A stretch of DNA of 64,000 bases, taken from positions 28,687-92,686 of the forward strand of contig FOUN01000013.1 of the NCBI GenBank assembly GCA_900114885.1. The letters run 5' to 3'. Shown piece after piece: positions 8,673-18,443 of this stretch. Source of the stretch: Psychrobacillus psychrodurans. Its GTDB lineage: Bacteria; Bacillota; Bacilli; Bacillales_A; Planococcaceae. The notes below the pieces were generated by a model, which saw only the letters and a list, made by a program, of their open reading frames with translations, had not been told where the DNA came from and made no database searches. Each line of letters opens with the position of its first letter. Positions within the stretch are counted from its first letter, which is position 1. The position numbers and the translations under genes were made by a program.

Positions 8673-8688
8673 AGGAATATAGTTTGCT
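8673..8688 (+). promoter_or_regulatory. Sigma-54-like -24/-12 promoter before scoA
   Basis: AGGAAT then five bases then TTGCT: the GG (8674-8675) and GC (8686-8687) dinucleotides have the exact 10-base gap required for sigma-54 promoters (consensus TGGCAC N5 TTGCW). The -12 element is complete; the -24 element keeps GG and one further consensus base. It lies about 63 bp before scoA, downstream of a PAS-AAA-Fis activator gene. Confidence 0.5.
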
Positions 8689-8750
8689 AAGTTATCGGAT
8701 ATTTGAGAAAATAATAATGTGTCAAGCTTACTTGAAAGGGGATTGGGAGC

Positions 8751-9440
8751 ATGAAACCTATTTACAATTCAGCTAAAGAGGCTGTTGCAGGGGTGCAAGA
8801 TGGAATGACTCTAATGGTTGGAGGATTTGGACTCGTCGGAATTCCGGAACAGCTAATATTAGCGTTAGTTGAAAAAGGTGTGAAGGACTTAACGGTTATC
8901 TCTAACAATTGTGGTGTGGATGAGTGGGGTCTAGGGCTGCTACTTAAAAATAAACAGATAAAGAAAATGATAGGTTCATATGTTGGGGAAAATAAAGAGT
9001 TTGAAAGACAGGTAATATCTGGTGAGATTGAGGTGGAATTGACTCCACAAGGAACACTGGCAGAAAAAATTCGCGCTGGTGGTGCTGGAATTCCTGCTTT
9101 TTATACTCCTGCAGGTGTAGGAACCATTGTAGCGGAAGGAAAGGAAGTACGTGTTTACGACGGTAAGGAATATGTACTAGAAGAAGCACTTCGAGCTGAT
9201 TATGCTTTCATACGGGCAGCTAAGGCAGATAAATTTGGGAATCTTATTTATAATATGACAGCGCAAAACTTCAATCCAATGATGGCAGCAGCAGGTAAAA
9301 TTACCATAGCGGAAGTGGAAGAGATTGTGGAAACAGGCGACCTAAATCCTGCCCAAATACATACACCGAGTATATATGTTCAAGGTCTGTTCCAAGCAGA
9401 ACAGGAAAAAAGAATCGAACGTTTAACGACACGTTCTTAA
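8751..9440 (+). CDS. scoA: 3-oxoacid CoA-transferase, subunit A
   Basis: Alpha subunit of a family I CoA transferase that moves CoA from succinyl-CoA to acetoacetate. The 229-residue sequence carries the family signature [16 protein letters not shown] near residues 18-33 and the [13 protein letters not shown] motif near 109-121. ATG start behind AAAGGGGA. It lies 13 bp before scoB, so both subunits are made together. With the dehydrogenase it completes conversion of 3-hydroxybutyrate to acetoacetyl-CoA. A thiolase gene, which would finish the pathway, is not in this window. Confidence 0.92.
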   Translation: MKPIYNSAKEAVAGVQDGMTLMVGGFGLVGIPEQLILALVEKGVKDLTVISNNCGVDEWGLGLLLKNKQIKKMIGSYVGENKEFERQVISGEIEVELTPQGTLAEKIRAGGAGIPAFYTPAGVGTIVAEGKEVRVYDGKEYVLEEALRADYAFIRAAKADKFGNLIYNMTAQNFNPMMAAAGKITIAEVEEIVETGDLNPAQIHTPSIYVQGLFQAEQEKRIERLTTRS

Positions 9441-9453
9441 GGAGGAGTTTCGA

Positions 9454-10107
9454 TTGAATACACGTGAAAAAATTGCAAGAAGAGCAGAAAAGGAAATCGA
9501 AAATGGAAACTACGTTAATCTAGGAATTGGGATTCCGACTTTAGTAGCGAATTTCATCTCTCCAGATAAAACGGTCGTTTTACAATCTGAAAATGGTTTG
9601 CTTGGCATAGGTCCATATCCAACTGAGCAAGAAGTAGACCCAGATCTTATAAATGCCGGTAAGGAAACAGTGACTACTATTCCAGGTTCTGCTTTTTTTA
9701 ATAGTGCAGAGTCATTTGCGATGATACGTGGAGGTCATGTCGATGTAGCCATTTTAGGAGCAATGGAGGTTTCTGAAAAAGGAGATCTTGCAAACTGGAT
9801 GATTCCAGGGAAGATGATAAAAGGCATGGGCGGAGCAATGGACTTAGTGCATGGTGCTAAGAAAATTATTGTCATTATGGACCATTGTGCAAAAGACGGT
9901 TCTGCTAAAATTAAAAAACAATGTGAATTACCTTTAACAGGTAAAGCAGTTGTGAATAAAATAATAACAGAACGGGCAATGATAGAGGTAACCGAGGATG
10001 GACTTGAATTGAAGGAAGTTTTCGAGGGTTATTCTGTTCAAGATATTATCGACGCTACAGAAGCGGAGCTTATTATTAAAGATGTTAGAGAAAATGTAGC
10101 GATCTAA
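9454..10107 (+). CDS. scoB: 3-oxoacid CoA-transferase, subunit B
   Basis: Beta subunit carrying the catalytic glutamate, visible as Glu46 in [10 protein letters not shown]; this residue forms the gamma-glutamyl-CoA thioester. The glycine-rich [11 protein letters not shown] segment (22-32) is also typical. Length 217 matches the family. TTG start at 9454 behind AAGGAGGAG. It is the last gene of the module; a Leu T-box leader for leuS follows and I saw no strong terminator directly after scoB, so readthrough into the leader is possible. Confidence 0.92.
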   Translation: MNTREKIARRAEKEIENGNYVNLGIGIPTLVANFISPDKTVVLQSENGLLGIGPYPTEQEVDPDLINAGKETVTTIPGSAFFNSAESFAMIRGGHVDVAILGAMEVSEKGDLANWMIPGKMIKGMGGAMDLVHGAKKIIVIMDHCAKDGSAKIKKQCELPLTGKAVVNKIITERAMIEVTEDGLELKEVFEGYSVQDIIDATEAELIIKDVRENVAI

Positions 10108-10229
10108 ATTGAAACAGCGAAAGTATTGCTTATTTAAGTCAACCCTCTGGACGGCAATTATCACAAAGAGTAATTGATTAAAGTGTAGCTTGTATTTTAA
10201 TACGGAATCCATTATCATAAAAACTAATA

Positions 10230-10466
10230 GAAGTTGACTGAGATAAGGAATAGTAGATAAATATCGTTTCTTAAGAGAGCTAGCGGTTGGTGCAAGTTAG
10301 CGTTACGAATTATTGAACTCGCCTTTGAGTCTGAATAAGTGAACGATTAGTAGCTTATTCCGTTTTCCGCGTTAAGGAATCAAGTTGAGTGAAGTTTTCA
10401 CTAATTTGGGTGGTACCGCGTGAGTATATCTCTCGTCCCTTAGTTTTTTAAGGGGCGAGTTTTTTT
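10230..10466 (+). promoter_or_regulatory. T-box leader of leuS (Leu specifier)
   Basis: Contains AGAGAGCTAGCGGTTGG of Stem I, the invariant T-box TGGGTGGTACCGCG (10407-10420) and an intrinsic terminator CTCGTCCCTTAG...GGGGCGAG followed by T7. The specifier is read as CTC at 10318-10320 after GAA, a leucine codon that agrees with the downstream gene. Uncharged tRNA-Leu should favour the antiterminator. The left boundary is approximate. Confidence 0.92.
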
Positions 10467-10588
10467 ATGTCTAGCTTTAGCCCTAGCCCCTCAAGTTGCT
10501 TCAGGGTTTCAAGAAAAGGCAGAGGATGCCTGTCCGTGAAACCTTTCCAGTACTTGTCGAGACTTGCATAGGCGCTAACGCTTTTCTA
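10467..10588 (+). repeat. Dispersed repeat (TGTCTAGC...CGCTTTTC type) inside the leuS 5' leader
   Basis: Begins TGTCTAGCTTTAGCCCTAGCC and ends GGCGCTAACGCTTTTC. This start and end are familiar from a widespread intergenic repeat of Bacillaceae (TGTCTAGCTNCAGCGCCTAG...GCGCTTNCGCTTTTC). It sits exactly between the T-box terminator and the leuS ribosome binding site. No open reading frame is present in it. Confidence 0.65.
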
Positions 10589-10607
10589 AATTTAAGGAGG
10601 AGTTACG

Positions 10608-13019
10608 ATGAGCTTTAACCATGAAGCGATTGAAAAAAAGTGGCAAAAGTATTGGCAGGAAAATAAAACCTATAAAATGACAGATGATCCATCCAAACCA
10701 AAATTTTATGCATTGGATATGTTCCCTTATCCTTCAGGAGTTGGCCTACATGTAGGGCATCCACTTGGATATATTGCAACGGATATATTAAGTGCATTTA
10801 AACGTAAACAAGGCTATAACGTTCTTCACCCAATGGGTTGGGACGCTTTTGGTCTTCCAGCGGAGCAATATGCAATTGATACTGGGAATGATCCCGCAGA
10901 ATTTACTGCGAAGAATATTGCTACATTTAAACGTCAAATGACCGATTTAGGATTTTCATTTGACTGGGATAGAGAAGTCAATACGACGGATCCTTCTTAT
11001 TATAAATGGACACAATGGATTTTCATTCAACTGTACAAAAAAGGTCTAGCATATGTAGATGAAGTGCCAGTAAACTGGTGCCCAGCATTAGGTACTGTTT
11101 TGGCTAATGAAGAAGTAATCGATGGTGTATCCGAGCGTGGGGGACATCCAGTAGAACGCCGTCCAATGCGTCAATGGGTGCTTCGTATAACTGCTTATGC
11201 AGACAGACTTTTAGAGGATTTAGATGATCTTGACTGGCCGGATAGCTTAAAAGAAATGCAACGTAATTGGATTGGACGTTCAGAAGGTGCAGAGCTTACA
11301 TTTGAGGTAGCTGAAACTAACGAATCATTCCGAGCATTTACAACTAGACCAGACACTATTTTTGGTGCAACGTATGCAGTATTAGCACCTGAGCATAAGC
11401 TTGTGGATGTCATCACAACTGCTGACCAATCAGAAGCAGTGCAAGCTTATAAAGATCAAGTGAAACTAAAAAGTGACTTAGAACGTACAGATTTAGCAAA
11501 ACATAAAACAGGTGTATTTACAGGTGCTTATGCGGTTAACCCGGTAAGTGGGGAGAAAATGCCGATTTGGATTGCAGATTATGTGTTAGCTACTTATGGA
11601 ACAGGTGCAATTATGGCAGTTCCTGCACATGATGAGCGCGACTATGAGTTTGCGAAACAATTTGACTTGCCAATAGTGGAAGTAGTTTCTGGTGGAGACA
11701 TCGAAAAAGAAGCTTACACAGCAGATGGTACACTTGTTAACTCAGAGTTCTTGAATGGCTTAAATAAACAAGAAGCAATAGCAAAGGCTATTCAATGGTT
11801 TGAAGCGAATGGTAAAGGTGAGAAGAAAATTACGTATCGTCTACGTGATTGGTTATTCAGCCGTCAGCGCTATTGGGGCGAGCCAATTCCAATTATCCAT
11901 TGGGAGGATGGTACTTCGACACCTGTAGATGAGTCTGAATTACCATTAATGCTTCCGGTAACAACAGATATTAAACCGAGTGGAACAGGTGAATCACCAT
12001 TAGCTAATATTACCGAATGGGTAAATGTTGTAGATCCAGTAACAGGTAAAAAAGGTCGTCGTGAGACTAATACTATGCCACAGTGGGCGGGTAGCTGTTG
12101 GTATTACCTTCGTTATATTGATCCAAATAATAATGAGGCCCTTGTCGATCCAGAACTAGCGAAACGTTGGCTTCCAGTTGACATTTATGTAGGTGGAGCA
12201 GAGCATGCAGTACTTCATTTATTGTACGCACGTTTCTGGCATAAGTTCCTTTATGATATTGGTGTTGTTACTACGAAAGAGCCATTCCAAAAACTATTTA
12301 ATCAAGGAATGATTCTTGGTGAAGGTAATGAGAAAATGTCTAAATCAAAAGGGAATGTAGTAAACCCTGATGATATTGTAAAAAGTCATGGTGCCGATTC
12401 ACTTCGTCTATACGAAATGTTCATGGGTCCACTGGACTCTTCGAAGCCATGGTCAACAAACGGTTTAGATGGTTCAAGAAGATTCCTTGATCGTATATGG
12501 CGTTTACTTGTCGATGAAGATGGTAAGTTGAGTTCTAAAGTTACGGACATTTCTTCTGATAATATGGAAAAAGCGTATCACCAAACTGTTAAAAAAGTAA
12601 CGGAAGACTTTGAAGCAATGCATTATAATACTGCCATTTCGCAAATGATGGTATTTATCAATGAAGGCTATAAAGCAGAGCAAATTTCTAAAGAGTATGT
12701 AGAAGGATTTGTGAAGCTTATTTCTCCAATCGTTCCACATATTGCGGAAGAGCTTTGGAGCATTCTTGGACATGATGATACAATCGTTTATGAATCTTGG
12801 CCAACTTTCGACGAATCTAAGTTGGTAGACAATGAAGTAGAAATTCCTGTTCAAATTAAAGGAAAAGTCCGTGCGAAATTACATGTTGCTAAAGATGCGA
12901 CAAAAGAAGAGCTGGAAGCATTAGCTCTTGCTTCTGAACAAGTGCAACAATGGTTGGAAGGTCAAGAAGTGAAGAAAATAATTGCGATCCCAGGTAAAAT
13001 GGTCAATATCGTAATCTAA
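10608..13019 (+). CDS. leuS: Leucyl-tRNA synthetase
   Basis: Class Ia aminoacyl-tRNA synthetase charging tRNA-Leu, cytoplasmic, 803 residues as usual for Bacillales. HIGH motif is HVGH (48-51) after YPSGVGL, and the KMSKS loop is complete in EKMSKSKGN (about 575-583). The CP1 editing domain is present with [12 protein letters not shown] and [18 protein letters not shown] start at 10608 behind AAGGAGGAG. Expression is controlled by the Leu T-box just upstream, although a repeat of about 120 bp separates that terminator from the gene. Confidence 0.98.
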   Translation: MSFNHEAIEKKWQKYWQENKTYKMTDDPSKPKFYALDMFPYPSGVGLHVGHPLGYIATDILSAFKRKQGYNVLHPMGWDAFGLPAEQYAIDTGNDPAEFTAKNIATFKRQMTDLGFSFDWDREVNTTDPSYYKWTQWIFIQLYKKGLAYVDEVPVNWCPALGTVLANEEVIDGVSERGGHPVERRPMRQWVLRITAYADRLLEDLDDLDWPDSLKEMQRNWIGRSEGAELTFEVAETNESFRAFTTRPDTIFGATYAVLAPEHKLVDVITTADQSEAVQAYKDQVKLKSDLERTDLAKHKTGVFTGAYAVNPVSGEKMPIWIADYVLATYGTGAIMAVPAHDERDYEFAKQFDLPIVEVVSGGDIEKEAYTADGTLVNSEFLNGLNKQEAIAKAIQWFEANGKGEKKITYRLRDWLFSRQRYWGEPIPIIHWEDGTSTPVDESELPLMLPVTTDIKPSGTGESPLANITEWVNVVDPVTGKKGRRETNTMPQWAGSCWYYLRYIDPNNNEALVDPELAKRWLPVDIYVGGAEHAVLHLLYARFWHKFLYDIGVVTTKEPFQKLFNQGMILGEGNEKMSKSKGNVVNPDDIVKSHGADSLRLYEMFMGPLDSSKPWSTNGLDGSRRFLDRIWRLLVDEDGKLSSKVTDISSDNMEKAYHQTVKKVTEDFEAMHYNTAISQMMVFINEGYKAEQISKEYVEGFVKLISPIVPHIAEELWSILGHDDTIVYESWPTFDESKLVDNEVEIPVQIKGKVRAKLHVAKDATKEELEALALASEQVQQWLEGQEVKKIIAIPGKMVNIVI

Positions 13020-13056
13020 TGTAGGTTTTAAAAGAAGTTATAATAAGAATAAATAA

Positions 13057-13099
13057 AACATCTCACCTCTATAAGTTTCTTAGAGGTGAGATGTTTTTT
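13057..13099 (+). terminator. Terminator after leuS
   Basis: Perfect 15-bp stem AACATCTCACCTCTA with TAGAGGTGAGATGTT, 9-base loop, then T5. Confidence 0.92.
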
Positions 13100-13117
13100 C
13101 GATTATCCAAATTACAC

Positions 13118-13350
13118 TGTGAATAAATAAATATTTTTGGGAAAAATATCCGTTTAGCAAGTAAAAAGCGTTAGAGCGCAAGTAAATATAGACAAAGAGC
13201 AAGTAAACCCTTTACGATCACAAGTAAGCTACAGGTAGAAGCAAGTAAACAAAAGGTGAAAGCAAGTAAACATATAAAAGAATCAAAACGATCGAAAAGA
13301 CAAGAAAGCATATGTAACTTGAGTGCACAAAGTCAGTCTTTCTGGTACTT
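13118..13350. repeat. Six-unit, 21-bp-period GCAAGTAAA array, copy 1
   Basis: CAAGTAA-type cores start at 13158, 13179, 13200, 13221, 13242 and 13263, exactly 21 bp apart; the 12 or so bases between cores differ. TGTGAATAA begins 40 bp before the first core, and a CTTGAGT...TTTCTGGTACTT block begins 55 bp after the last. Both flanks recur in the copy at 37052-37286. It lies in the 400-bp gap between the leuS terminator and the end of the anti-sigma gene. There are stops in the reading frames, so it is not coding. Function is unknown. Confidence 0.85.
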
Positions 13351-13425
13351 TGAATGCTCAAGAACCAATTTGATCAGTTCTTGTAAATTTGAAGTCATTA
13401 TACTTTTGCTTCCATATAATTTAAA

Positions 13426-14088
13426 CTAATCTAAAACCTGTTCAATTTTTGGGAAATCTGGATTCTCCAAGAGGTCTTTGCCCACATGCATGAGATACAA
13501 ATAAAGGTTTCCGTCAGGAACGATCGTTGCTTTTAATAGCTGACCAGTCTCCTTTGAATAGAAATAGCGATCGTTATTGTCTTCACTAGAAGAAGTAATA
13601 AATTTATATCCACCATAATCATCAAATAATTTGTCAAAGTAAATTTTATCTACTTTCATCAATAGTATGCTATCTAATTTGTCTTGATAAAAATAGAATC
13701 TCACAATACCATCATAATCCAATATGAAGTCTGCACCACTACCATCCTCATGATCATCTATTGTATAATTTTCACCTAAGGCTTTAATTACTTTTGATTG
13801 TGAGTCACCTAGCGTTACCCCATGAAGATAGAGTAAATCTTGATTTTCGGAGAATGTAGGTTTAGTTATATCTAGCATTCCGTTTGCTGATTGTTGTTCA
13901 TTTTTCATAAATATTTCGGAGAAGACAAAGAGCATTACACTTACTGCTAAAAAAGTGGATAGAACAACATATAGCCATTTACGTTTTGGATTTCTCTGGT
14001 TATTTTCTATCTCGTTTATTACGTTTTGTATAACTCGTTGTTTACTCGCAGTTAAATCTTTCACTTTAGAAGGTATATAGTTATTCAT
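13426..14088 (-). CDS. Putative membrane-anchored anti-sigma factor
   Basis: Single-pass protein of 220 residues: a charged N-terminal cytoplasmic segment (1-36), one hydrophobic helix (WLYVVLSTFLAVSVMLFVF, about 39-57) and an extracellular domain. It overlaps the upstream ECF sigma gene by a few bases, the standard arrangement for a sigma factor and its antagonist. No zinc-binding HxxxCxxC motif is visible, so it is not a ZAS-type anti-sigma. The signal sensed by the outer domain is unknown. The role is inferred from position and topology. Confidence 0.7.
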   Translation of the reverse strand: MNNYIPSKVKDLTASKQRVIQNVINEIENNQRNPKRKWLYVVLSTFLAVSVMLFVFSEIFMKNEQQSANGMLDITKPTFSENQDLLYLHGVTLGDSQSKVIKALGENYTIDDHEDGSGADFILDYDGIVRFYFYQDKLDSILLMKVDKIYFDKLFDDYGGYKFITSSSEDNNDRYFYSKETGQLLKATIVPDGNLYLYLMHVGKDLLENPDFPKIEQVLD

Positions 14089-14599
14089 TTAAAAGCACCT
14101 CCCATTCTATTCCTTTCAGTTTTCCCCTTAATAAATCTTTGCTACGCCTTAATCTGGTTTTTACAGTACCTTCTGGAACAGATAAAATATGTGAAACCTC
14201 AGCAATAGTCATTTCGTTGAAATAAAAATAAATCAGAACTTCTCGCTGCTTTAGGGGCAATTCTAGTATTGCTTCTCCAATTATTGCTCGCTCGTCTTTT
14301 TTTACTAATTCGTCTTTATTCCGTGTGTTAGCTGATGGAAATATTTTGTTTTGTAGTTGTACTTTTTTATATGTCCAACTCTTTAAATAATCTTTGCTTT
14401 TATTGACAGTCATTGTTGTTAAAAATGCCTTTAACTCTCCACGTTCTTCATACCCGTTTTCATTATGGTAAAATTTTATGAATACTTCTTGTACGATATC
14501 CTCCGCTGCTTGGAGATCTTTCACATAGTAATAAGCCAAACGTATTAAGGGTTCTGTATAATGAAGCATTAATTCTTTTAGATTATTAATATTAAACAA
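14081..14599 (-). CDS. ECF-type RNA polymerase sigma factor
   Basis: Sigma-70 family, ECF group, 173 residues. Region 2 is seen in RLAYYYVKDLQAAEDIVQEVF and region 4 in LPLKQREVLIYFYFNEMT with the helix-turn-helix SVPEGTVKTRLRRSK. I start at TTG 14599, 8 bases after GGAGGAG; the longer frame from ATG 14623 would place this ribosome binding site inside the coding sequence. It is co-transcribed with the overlapping anti-sigma gene. No obvious autoregulated promoter was identified upstream by eye. Confidence 0.9.
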   Translation of the reverse strand: MFNINNLKELMLHYTEPLIRLAYYYVKDLQAAEDIVQEVFIKFYHNENGYEERGELKAFLTTMTVNKSKDYLKSWTYKKVQLQNKIFPSANTRNKDELVKKDERAIIGEAILELPLKQREVLIYFYFNEMTIAEVSHILSVPEGTVKTRLRRSKDLLRGKLKGIEWEVLLNE

Positions 14600-14801
14600 A
14601 ACAACCACTCCTCCGTTATACATTAAACGATTCCCAGACCTTCAAAGTTTGGATTTGTCTAAAATTTTTACAGTTTTAAGGAACTATATCCTTTCATGTA
14701 TTTAATCATGTCTTGAAAGACCTCAAAAATGATATCATAGAAATAGATATGGAATTGTAATTTACTATAAGCCTTATAATAATAAGAGGGGAGTTTAAGA
14801 A

Positions 14802-15206
14802 ATGAATAACTTTATTAAAAGAGTGGGGACTACATACATTCCTGTTGTAGATCCAGAGAAATCATCGAAGTGGTATCAGGAAATGCTAGGCGCAGTTGAG
14901 AACTTTAGAAATGATGATAAAGCAATCTTAGAATTTGCTGATCAAAGCTTTTTTCTTGTTAAGGCTCAAGTAGGGGAACGATCTAGTTTTTTTGATAGTT
15001 ATCAACAGGAACATTTTACAATGACTTTTGAAGTGGATGGTATAGAGCAATTGTCAGAATTGCATGAATTTCTTAAGAAAAAGGAAGTAAATGTCGGGGA
15101 AATTGAGGATCGGGGTCATCCAGGTAACAATTTTGTTTTCCGCGATCTAGATGGAAATGTGTTCGATGTATGGAGTGAATTGAGTCCTACTTTCAAAGTG
15201 AAATAG
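14802..15206 (+). CDS. VOC-superfamily (glyoxalase/bleomycin-resistance fold) protein
   Basis: A 134-residue protein with the paired beta-alpha-beta-beta-beta fold: N-terminal GTTYIPVVDPEKSSKWYQEMLG, and C-terminal HPGNNFVFRDLDGNVFDVWSE, where the final Glu position is a usual metal ligand. ATG start behind AGAGGGGAG. It stands alone in its own short transcript ahead of the AlkD-like gene. Substrate and reaction cannot be told; similar proteins range from dioxygenases to antibiotic-binding proteins. Confidence 0.8.
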   Translation: MNNFIKRVGTTYIPVVDPEKSSKWYQEMLGAVENFRNDDKAILEFADQSFFLVKAQVGERSSFFDSYQQEHFTMTFEVDGIEQLSELHEFLKKKEVNVGEIEDRGHPGNNFVFRDLDGNVFDVWSELSPTFKVK

Positions 15207-15271
15207 GATTAGAAAGATATAGTGGTGTTTGAGTGATTATGGAAATTTTTTATAGAAGGAAGTGCTAAACG

Positions 15272-15979
15272 ATGAATTTAGAAATGGTAATGCAGGAGCT
15301 TGAAGCACTTGGTAAGGATAGAACTAAAAAAATGTATATATCTAATGGTGCGCATGAACCGCTATTTGGTGTTGCTACAGGCGCTATGAAGCCAATCGTA
15401 AAGAAAATAAAAATAAATCAACATTTAGCTGAAGAGTTATATGCTACCGGGAACTATGATGCAATGTACTTTGCTGGAATTATTGCAGACCCTAAAGCTA
15501 TGACTGAGTCGGATTATAATCGTTGGATGGATTCGGCATATTTTTATATGCTATCCGATTATGTAGTCGCTGTAACTTTATCAGAGTCAGATATTGCCCA
15601 AGAAGTTGCAGATAAATGGATTCAAAGTGGAGAAGAACTGAGAATGTCTGCGGGTTGGAGTTGTTACTGTTGGCTTCTAGGAAACCGTGAAGACGTGGAA
15701 TTCTCAGAAAGCAAGATCTTAGATATGCTTGGCATGGTAAAAAGTAGCATTCAGGAATCACCTGAACGAGCAAAATCTTCTATGAATAATTTTTTGTACA
15801 CAGTGGGGACTTCTTATTTGCCTCTACACGAAAAAGCACTTGAGACCGCAAAGGAGATAGGTATAGTAGAACTCAAGAAAGACGATAAAAAAAGTAGTTT
15901 CCTAAATGCTTACGAAAACATACAAAAAGAAGTCGATAGAGGAAGAATTGGCTTTAAGCGCAGGCATGTAAGATGTTAA
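15272..15979 (+). CDS. DNA alkylation repair protein (AlkD-like HEAT repeat)
   Basis: An all-helical 235-residue protein of the DNA alkylation repair family, whose AlkC/AlkD members excise cationic alkylated bases without flipping them. Visible family features are the N-terminal NGAHEPLFGVATGAMKPI, the YDAMYFAGIIADP helix and WSCYCWLLGNR. ATG start behind GAAGGAAGTG. The glycosylase activity is not certain: many homologues of this subgroup have not been tested. A palindromic repeat and two similar terminator hairpins follow. Confidence 0.8.
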   Translation: MNLEMVMQELEALGKDRTKKMYISNGAHEPLFGVATGAMKPIVKKIKINQHLAEELYATGNYDAMYFAGIIADPKAMTESDYNRWMDSAYFYMLSDYVVAVTLSESDIAQEVADKWIQSGEELRMSAGWSCYCWLLGNREDVEFSESKILDMLGMVKSSIQESPERAKSSMNNFLYTVGTSYLPLHEKALETAKEIGIVELKKDDKKSSFLNAYENIQKEVDRGRIGFKRRHVRC

Positions 15980-15999
15980 AAAAGTGATTTAGAAAGTAT

Positions 16000-16025
16000 A
16001 AAAAGCATTCTACAATGGATGCTTT
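16000..16025 (+). terminator. Hairpin after the AlkD-like gene, first copy
   Basis: AAAGCAT...ATGCTTT stem around TCTACAATGG, with little T-run. A near-identical sequence with a full T-run lies at 16260-16289, on the other side of the inserted repeat. Confidence 0.55.
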
Positions 16026-16031
16026 CAGCTT

Positions 16032-16202
16032 GGACCACCACGAAGACTCCTGTGGGAACAGCGTGAGCAGAAGCCCCCGCAGGAAAGACATTGGTCGAAC
16101 TTTGTTTGACCAATGTCTTTGCGACGAGTAACCGCAGGAGCATATGTTTTCCCAGTGACGAGGAGGCTGAAGCCAAGCCCACGCAAAGCAAAGTGGTGGT
16201 CC
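16032..16202. repeat. Dispersed palindromic repeat, family A, with perfect terminal inverted repeats
   Basis: 171 bp bounded by GGACCACCAC and its complement GTGGTGGTCC. The centre is a 13-bp perfect hairpin (AAAGACATTGGTC / GACCAATGTCTTT) followed by GCGACGAGTAACCGCAGGAG. The same centre recurs almost unchanged at 46947-47136. No coding capacity. Confidence 0.85.
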
Positions 16203-16259
16203 TTGCCGATTTTAGTATATAACTCTATGCTCCAAAAATTACAGTTTGTCTACAGTCTG

Positions 16260-16289
16260 AAAGCATTCCACAATGAATGCTTTTTATTT
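16260..16289 (+). terminator. Terminator, second copy of the hairpin
   Basis: AAAGCATT...AATGCTTT around CCACAATG, then TTTATTTTT. About 21 of 25 bases match the hairpin at 16000-16025. Confidence 0.75.
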
Positions 16290-16414
16290 TTATCAATTTT
16301 TGGTGTTGTACAAGAATTCAGAAGTATTTGTATTGATCTGTGCACTAGAATCGGTACAAAATTTGTCGGCAAATATGTCTCAGTTCCTTATACAAAAACT
16401 TTTCTTTATTAATT

Positions 16415-16477
16415 TTGTTGCAAATACAACGATATTAAGTTAAATTTAATTTATGTTTTTTGTTGCAGTTGCAACAA
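16415..16477. promoter_or_regulatory. Two palindromic operator-like sites upstream of the MarR gene
   Basis: TTGTTGCAGTTGCAACAA (16460-16477) is a perfect 18-bp palindrome, and TTGTTGCAAATACAAC (16415-16430) is a slightly imperfect version. They lie 22-85 bp before the MarR start, flanking a possible promoter. MarR dimers bind dyads of this size, so autoregulation is likely. Confidence 0.65.
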
Positions 16478-16498
16478 AGTGGATAGGAGGCTTATAGT

Positions 16499-17493
<995 letters not shown>

Positions 17494-17516
17494 TTATTTT
17501 CGAAAGGGTGATTATT

Positions 17517-18140
17517 ATGTATACTCCGAAATACTTTAAGGTCACAAATGTTGAGGAAATTTGGAATTTTGTTCAAGAGAATTCTTTTGGAACGCTTATC
17601 ACCACAGTGCAAGAGAAACCGATTGCCACTCATTTGCCAATGCAGATAATTAAAGAAGGAGATGATTATTATATAACTGGGCATATGGCTTATGGTAACC
17701 CTCAATGGAGAACGTTAGAAATCTGTGAAAATATATTGGTTATGTTCCAAGGACCACACGCTTATATTTCTTCTTCTTGGTATGAAAAAGAAAATGTCCC
17801 AACATGGAATTATCAAGCTGTTCATGTATATGGTAAAGCGAGCATCTTAAGCGAAGAAGAGTTAAAACAGGACCTAACAAAGTTGCTTCAAAAATACGAA
17901 AAGCACCGTAAAAATCCAGTGTTGTGGGAAGGGCTATCACCACAGTTATTAAACAAAGAACTAAAAGGTATTGTTGGATTTAAGATCAAAGTACAAGAAA
18001 TTCAAGCAGCATATAAACTTAGTCAAAATCGTAATGAAGAAGACTATCATAATATCATTAATAAACTTTATGAAGAAAAGGATTTGAATTCTCATAAAAT
18101 GGCAGAAGTGATGAATAGGAAGTTAAGAAAGGAAAAATAA
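17517..18140 (+). CDS. paiB: FMN-binding negative transcriptional regulator family protein (PaiB)
   Basis: Split-barrel FMN-binding fold, about 207 residues. It begins MYTPKYFKVTNVEEIWNFVQ, the conserved N-terminus of PaiB, and contains the TWNYQAVHVYGKA motif. ATG 17517 is preferred over the in-frame GTG 17508, which is part of the ribosome binding site AAAGGGTG. It follows paiA by 23 bp. In B. subtilis paiA and paiB together repress sporulation and degradative enzyme genes; the direct biochemical role of PaiB is not settled. Confidence 0.85.
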   Translation: MYTPKYFKVTNVEEIWNFVQENSFGTLITTVQEKPIATHLPMQIIKEGDDYYITGHMAYGNPQWRTLEICENILVMFQGPHAYISSSWYEKENVPTWNYQAVHVYGKASILSEEELKQDLTKLLQKYEKHRKNPVLWEGLSPQLLNKELKGIVGFKIKVQEIQAAYKLSQNRNEEDYHNIINKLYEEKDLNSHKMAEVMNRKLRKEK

Positions 18141-18245
18141 GGATTATGTTCCTTTTAAAAGAAGTATCTTTTCATTTGGTATCCAAATACGCACTTTCCT
18201 GGTTATAGCAGGATGACGGACAGACAAACCCTATTAGATTACTGA

Positions 18246-18287
18246 TAAAAAAAGAGGCTGATCAGACGTTAATCACGATCAACCTCT
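18246..18287 (-). terminator. Terminator reading leftwards, downstream of trpEG
   Basis: AGAGGCTGATC pairs with GATCAACCTCT with one mismatch; the minus-strand product ends in seven T. It probably ends trpEG transcripts about 210 bases past the trpG stop. Confidence 0.65.
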
Positions 18288-18443
18288 CTAAAAATTATTC
18301 TTTAAAAAATAGGACAACAAACTGCCCAGAGCCTAATGAAGACGATAGAAACAGGTTTCGAACTTAAAGGGGAGGGCTTCCTTTTACCCGTTTTTTTGTA
18401 AGGTTTTTATTTCAATTTCCCAAGAAGTCCAAATGGTCCTATT

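Noticed and set aside
13158..13270. Repeat array as a CRISPR
   Set aside because: Cores are 9 bases and the period 21 bp, too short for repeat plus spacer; no cas genes are in the window.
13158..13270. Repeat array as a coding region with a 7-codon repeat
   Set aside because: 21 bp equals seven codons, but forward frames meet TAG or TAA and the reverse frame meets TGA within the array; no start signal.
16113..16412. Plus-strand open frame of 99 codons before the MarR gene
   Set aside because: Begins within the family A repeat and covers the terminator and operator region; no ribosome binding site.
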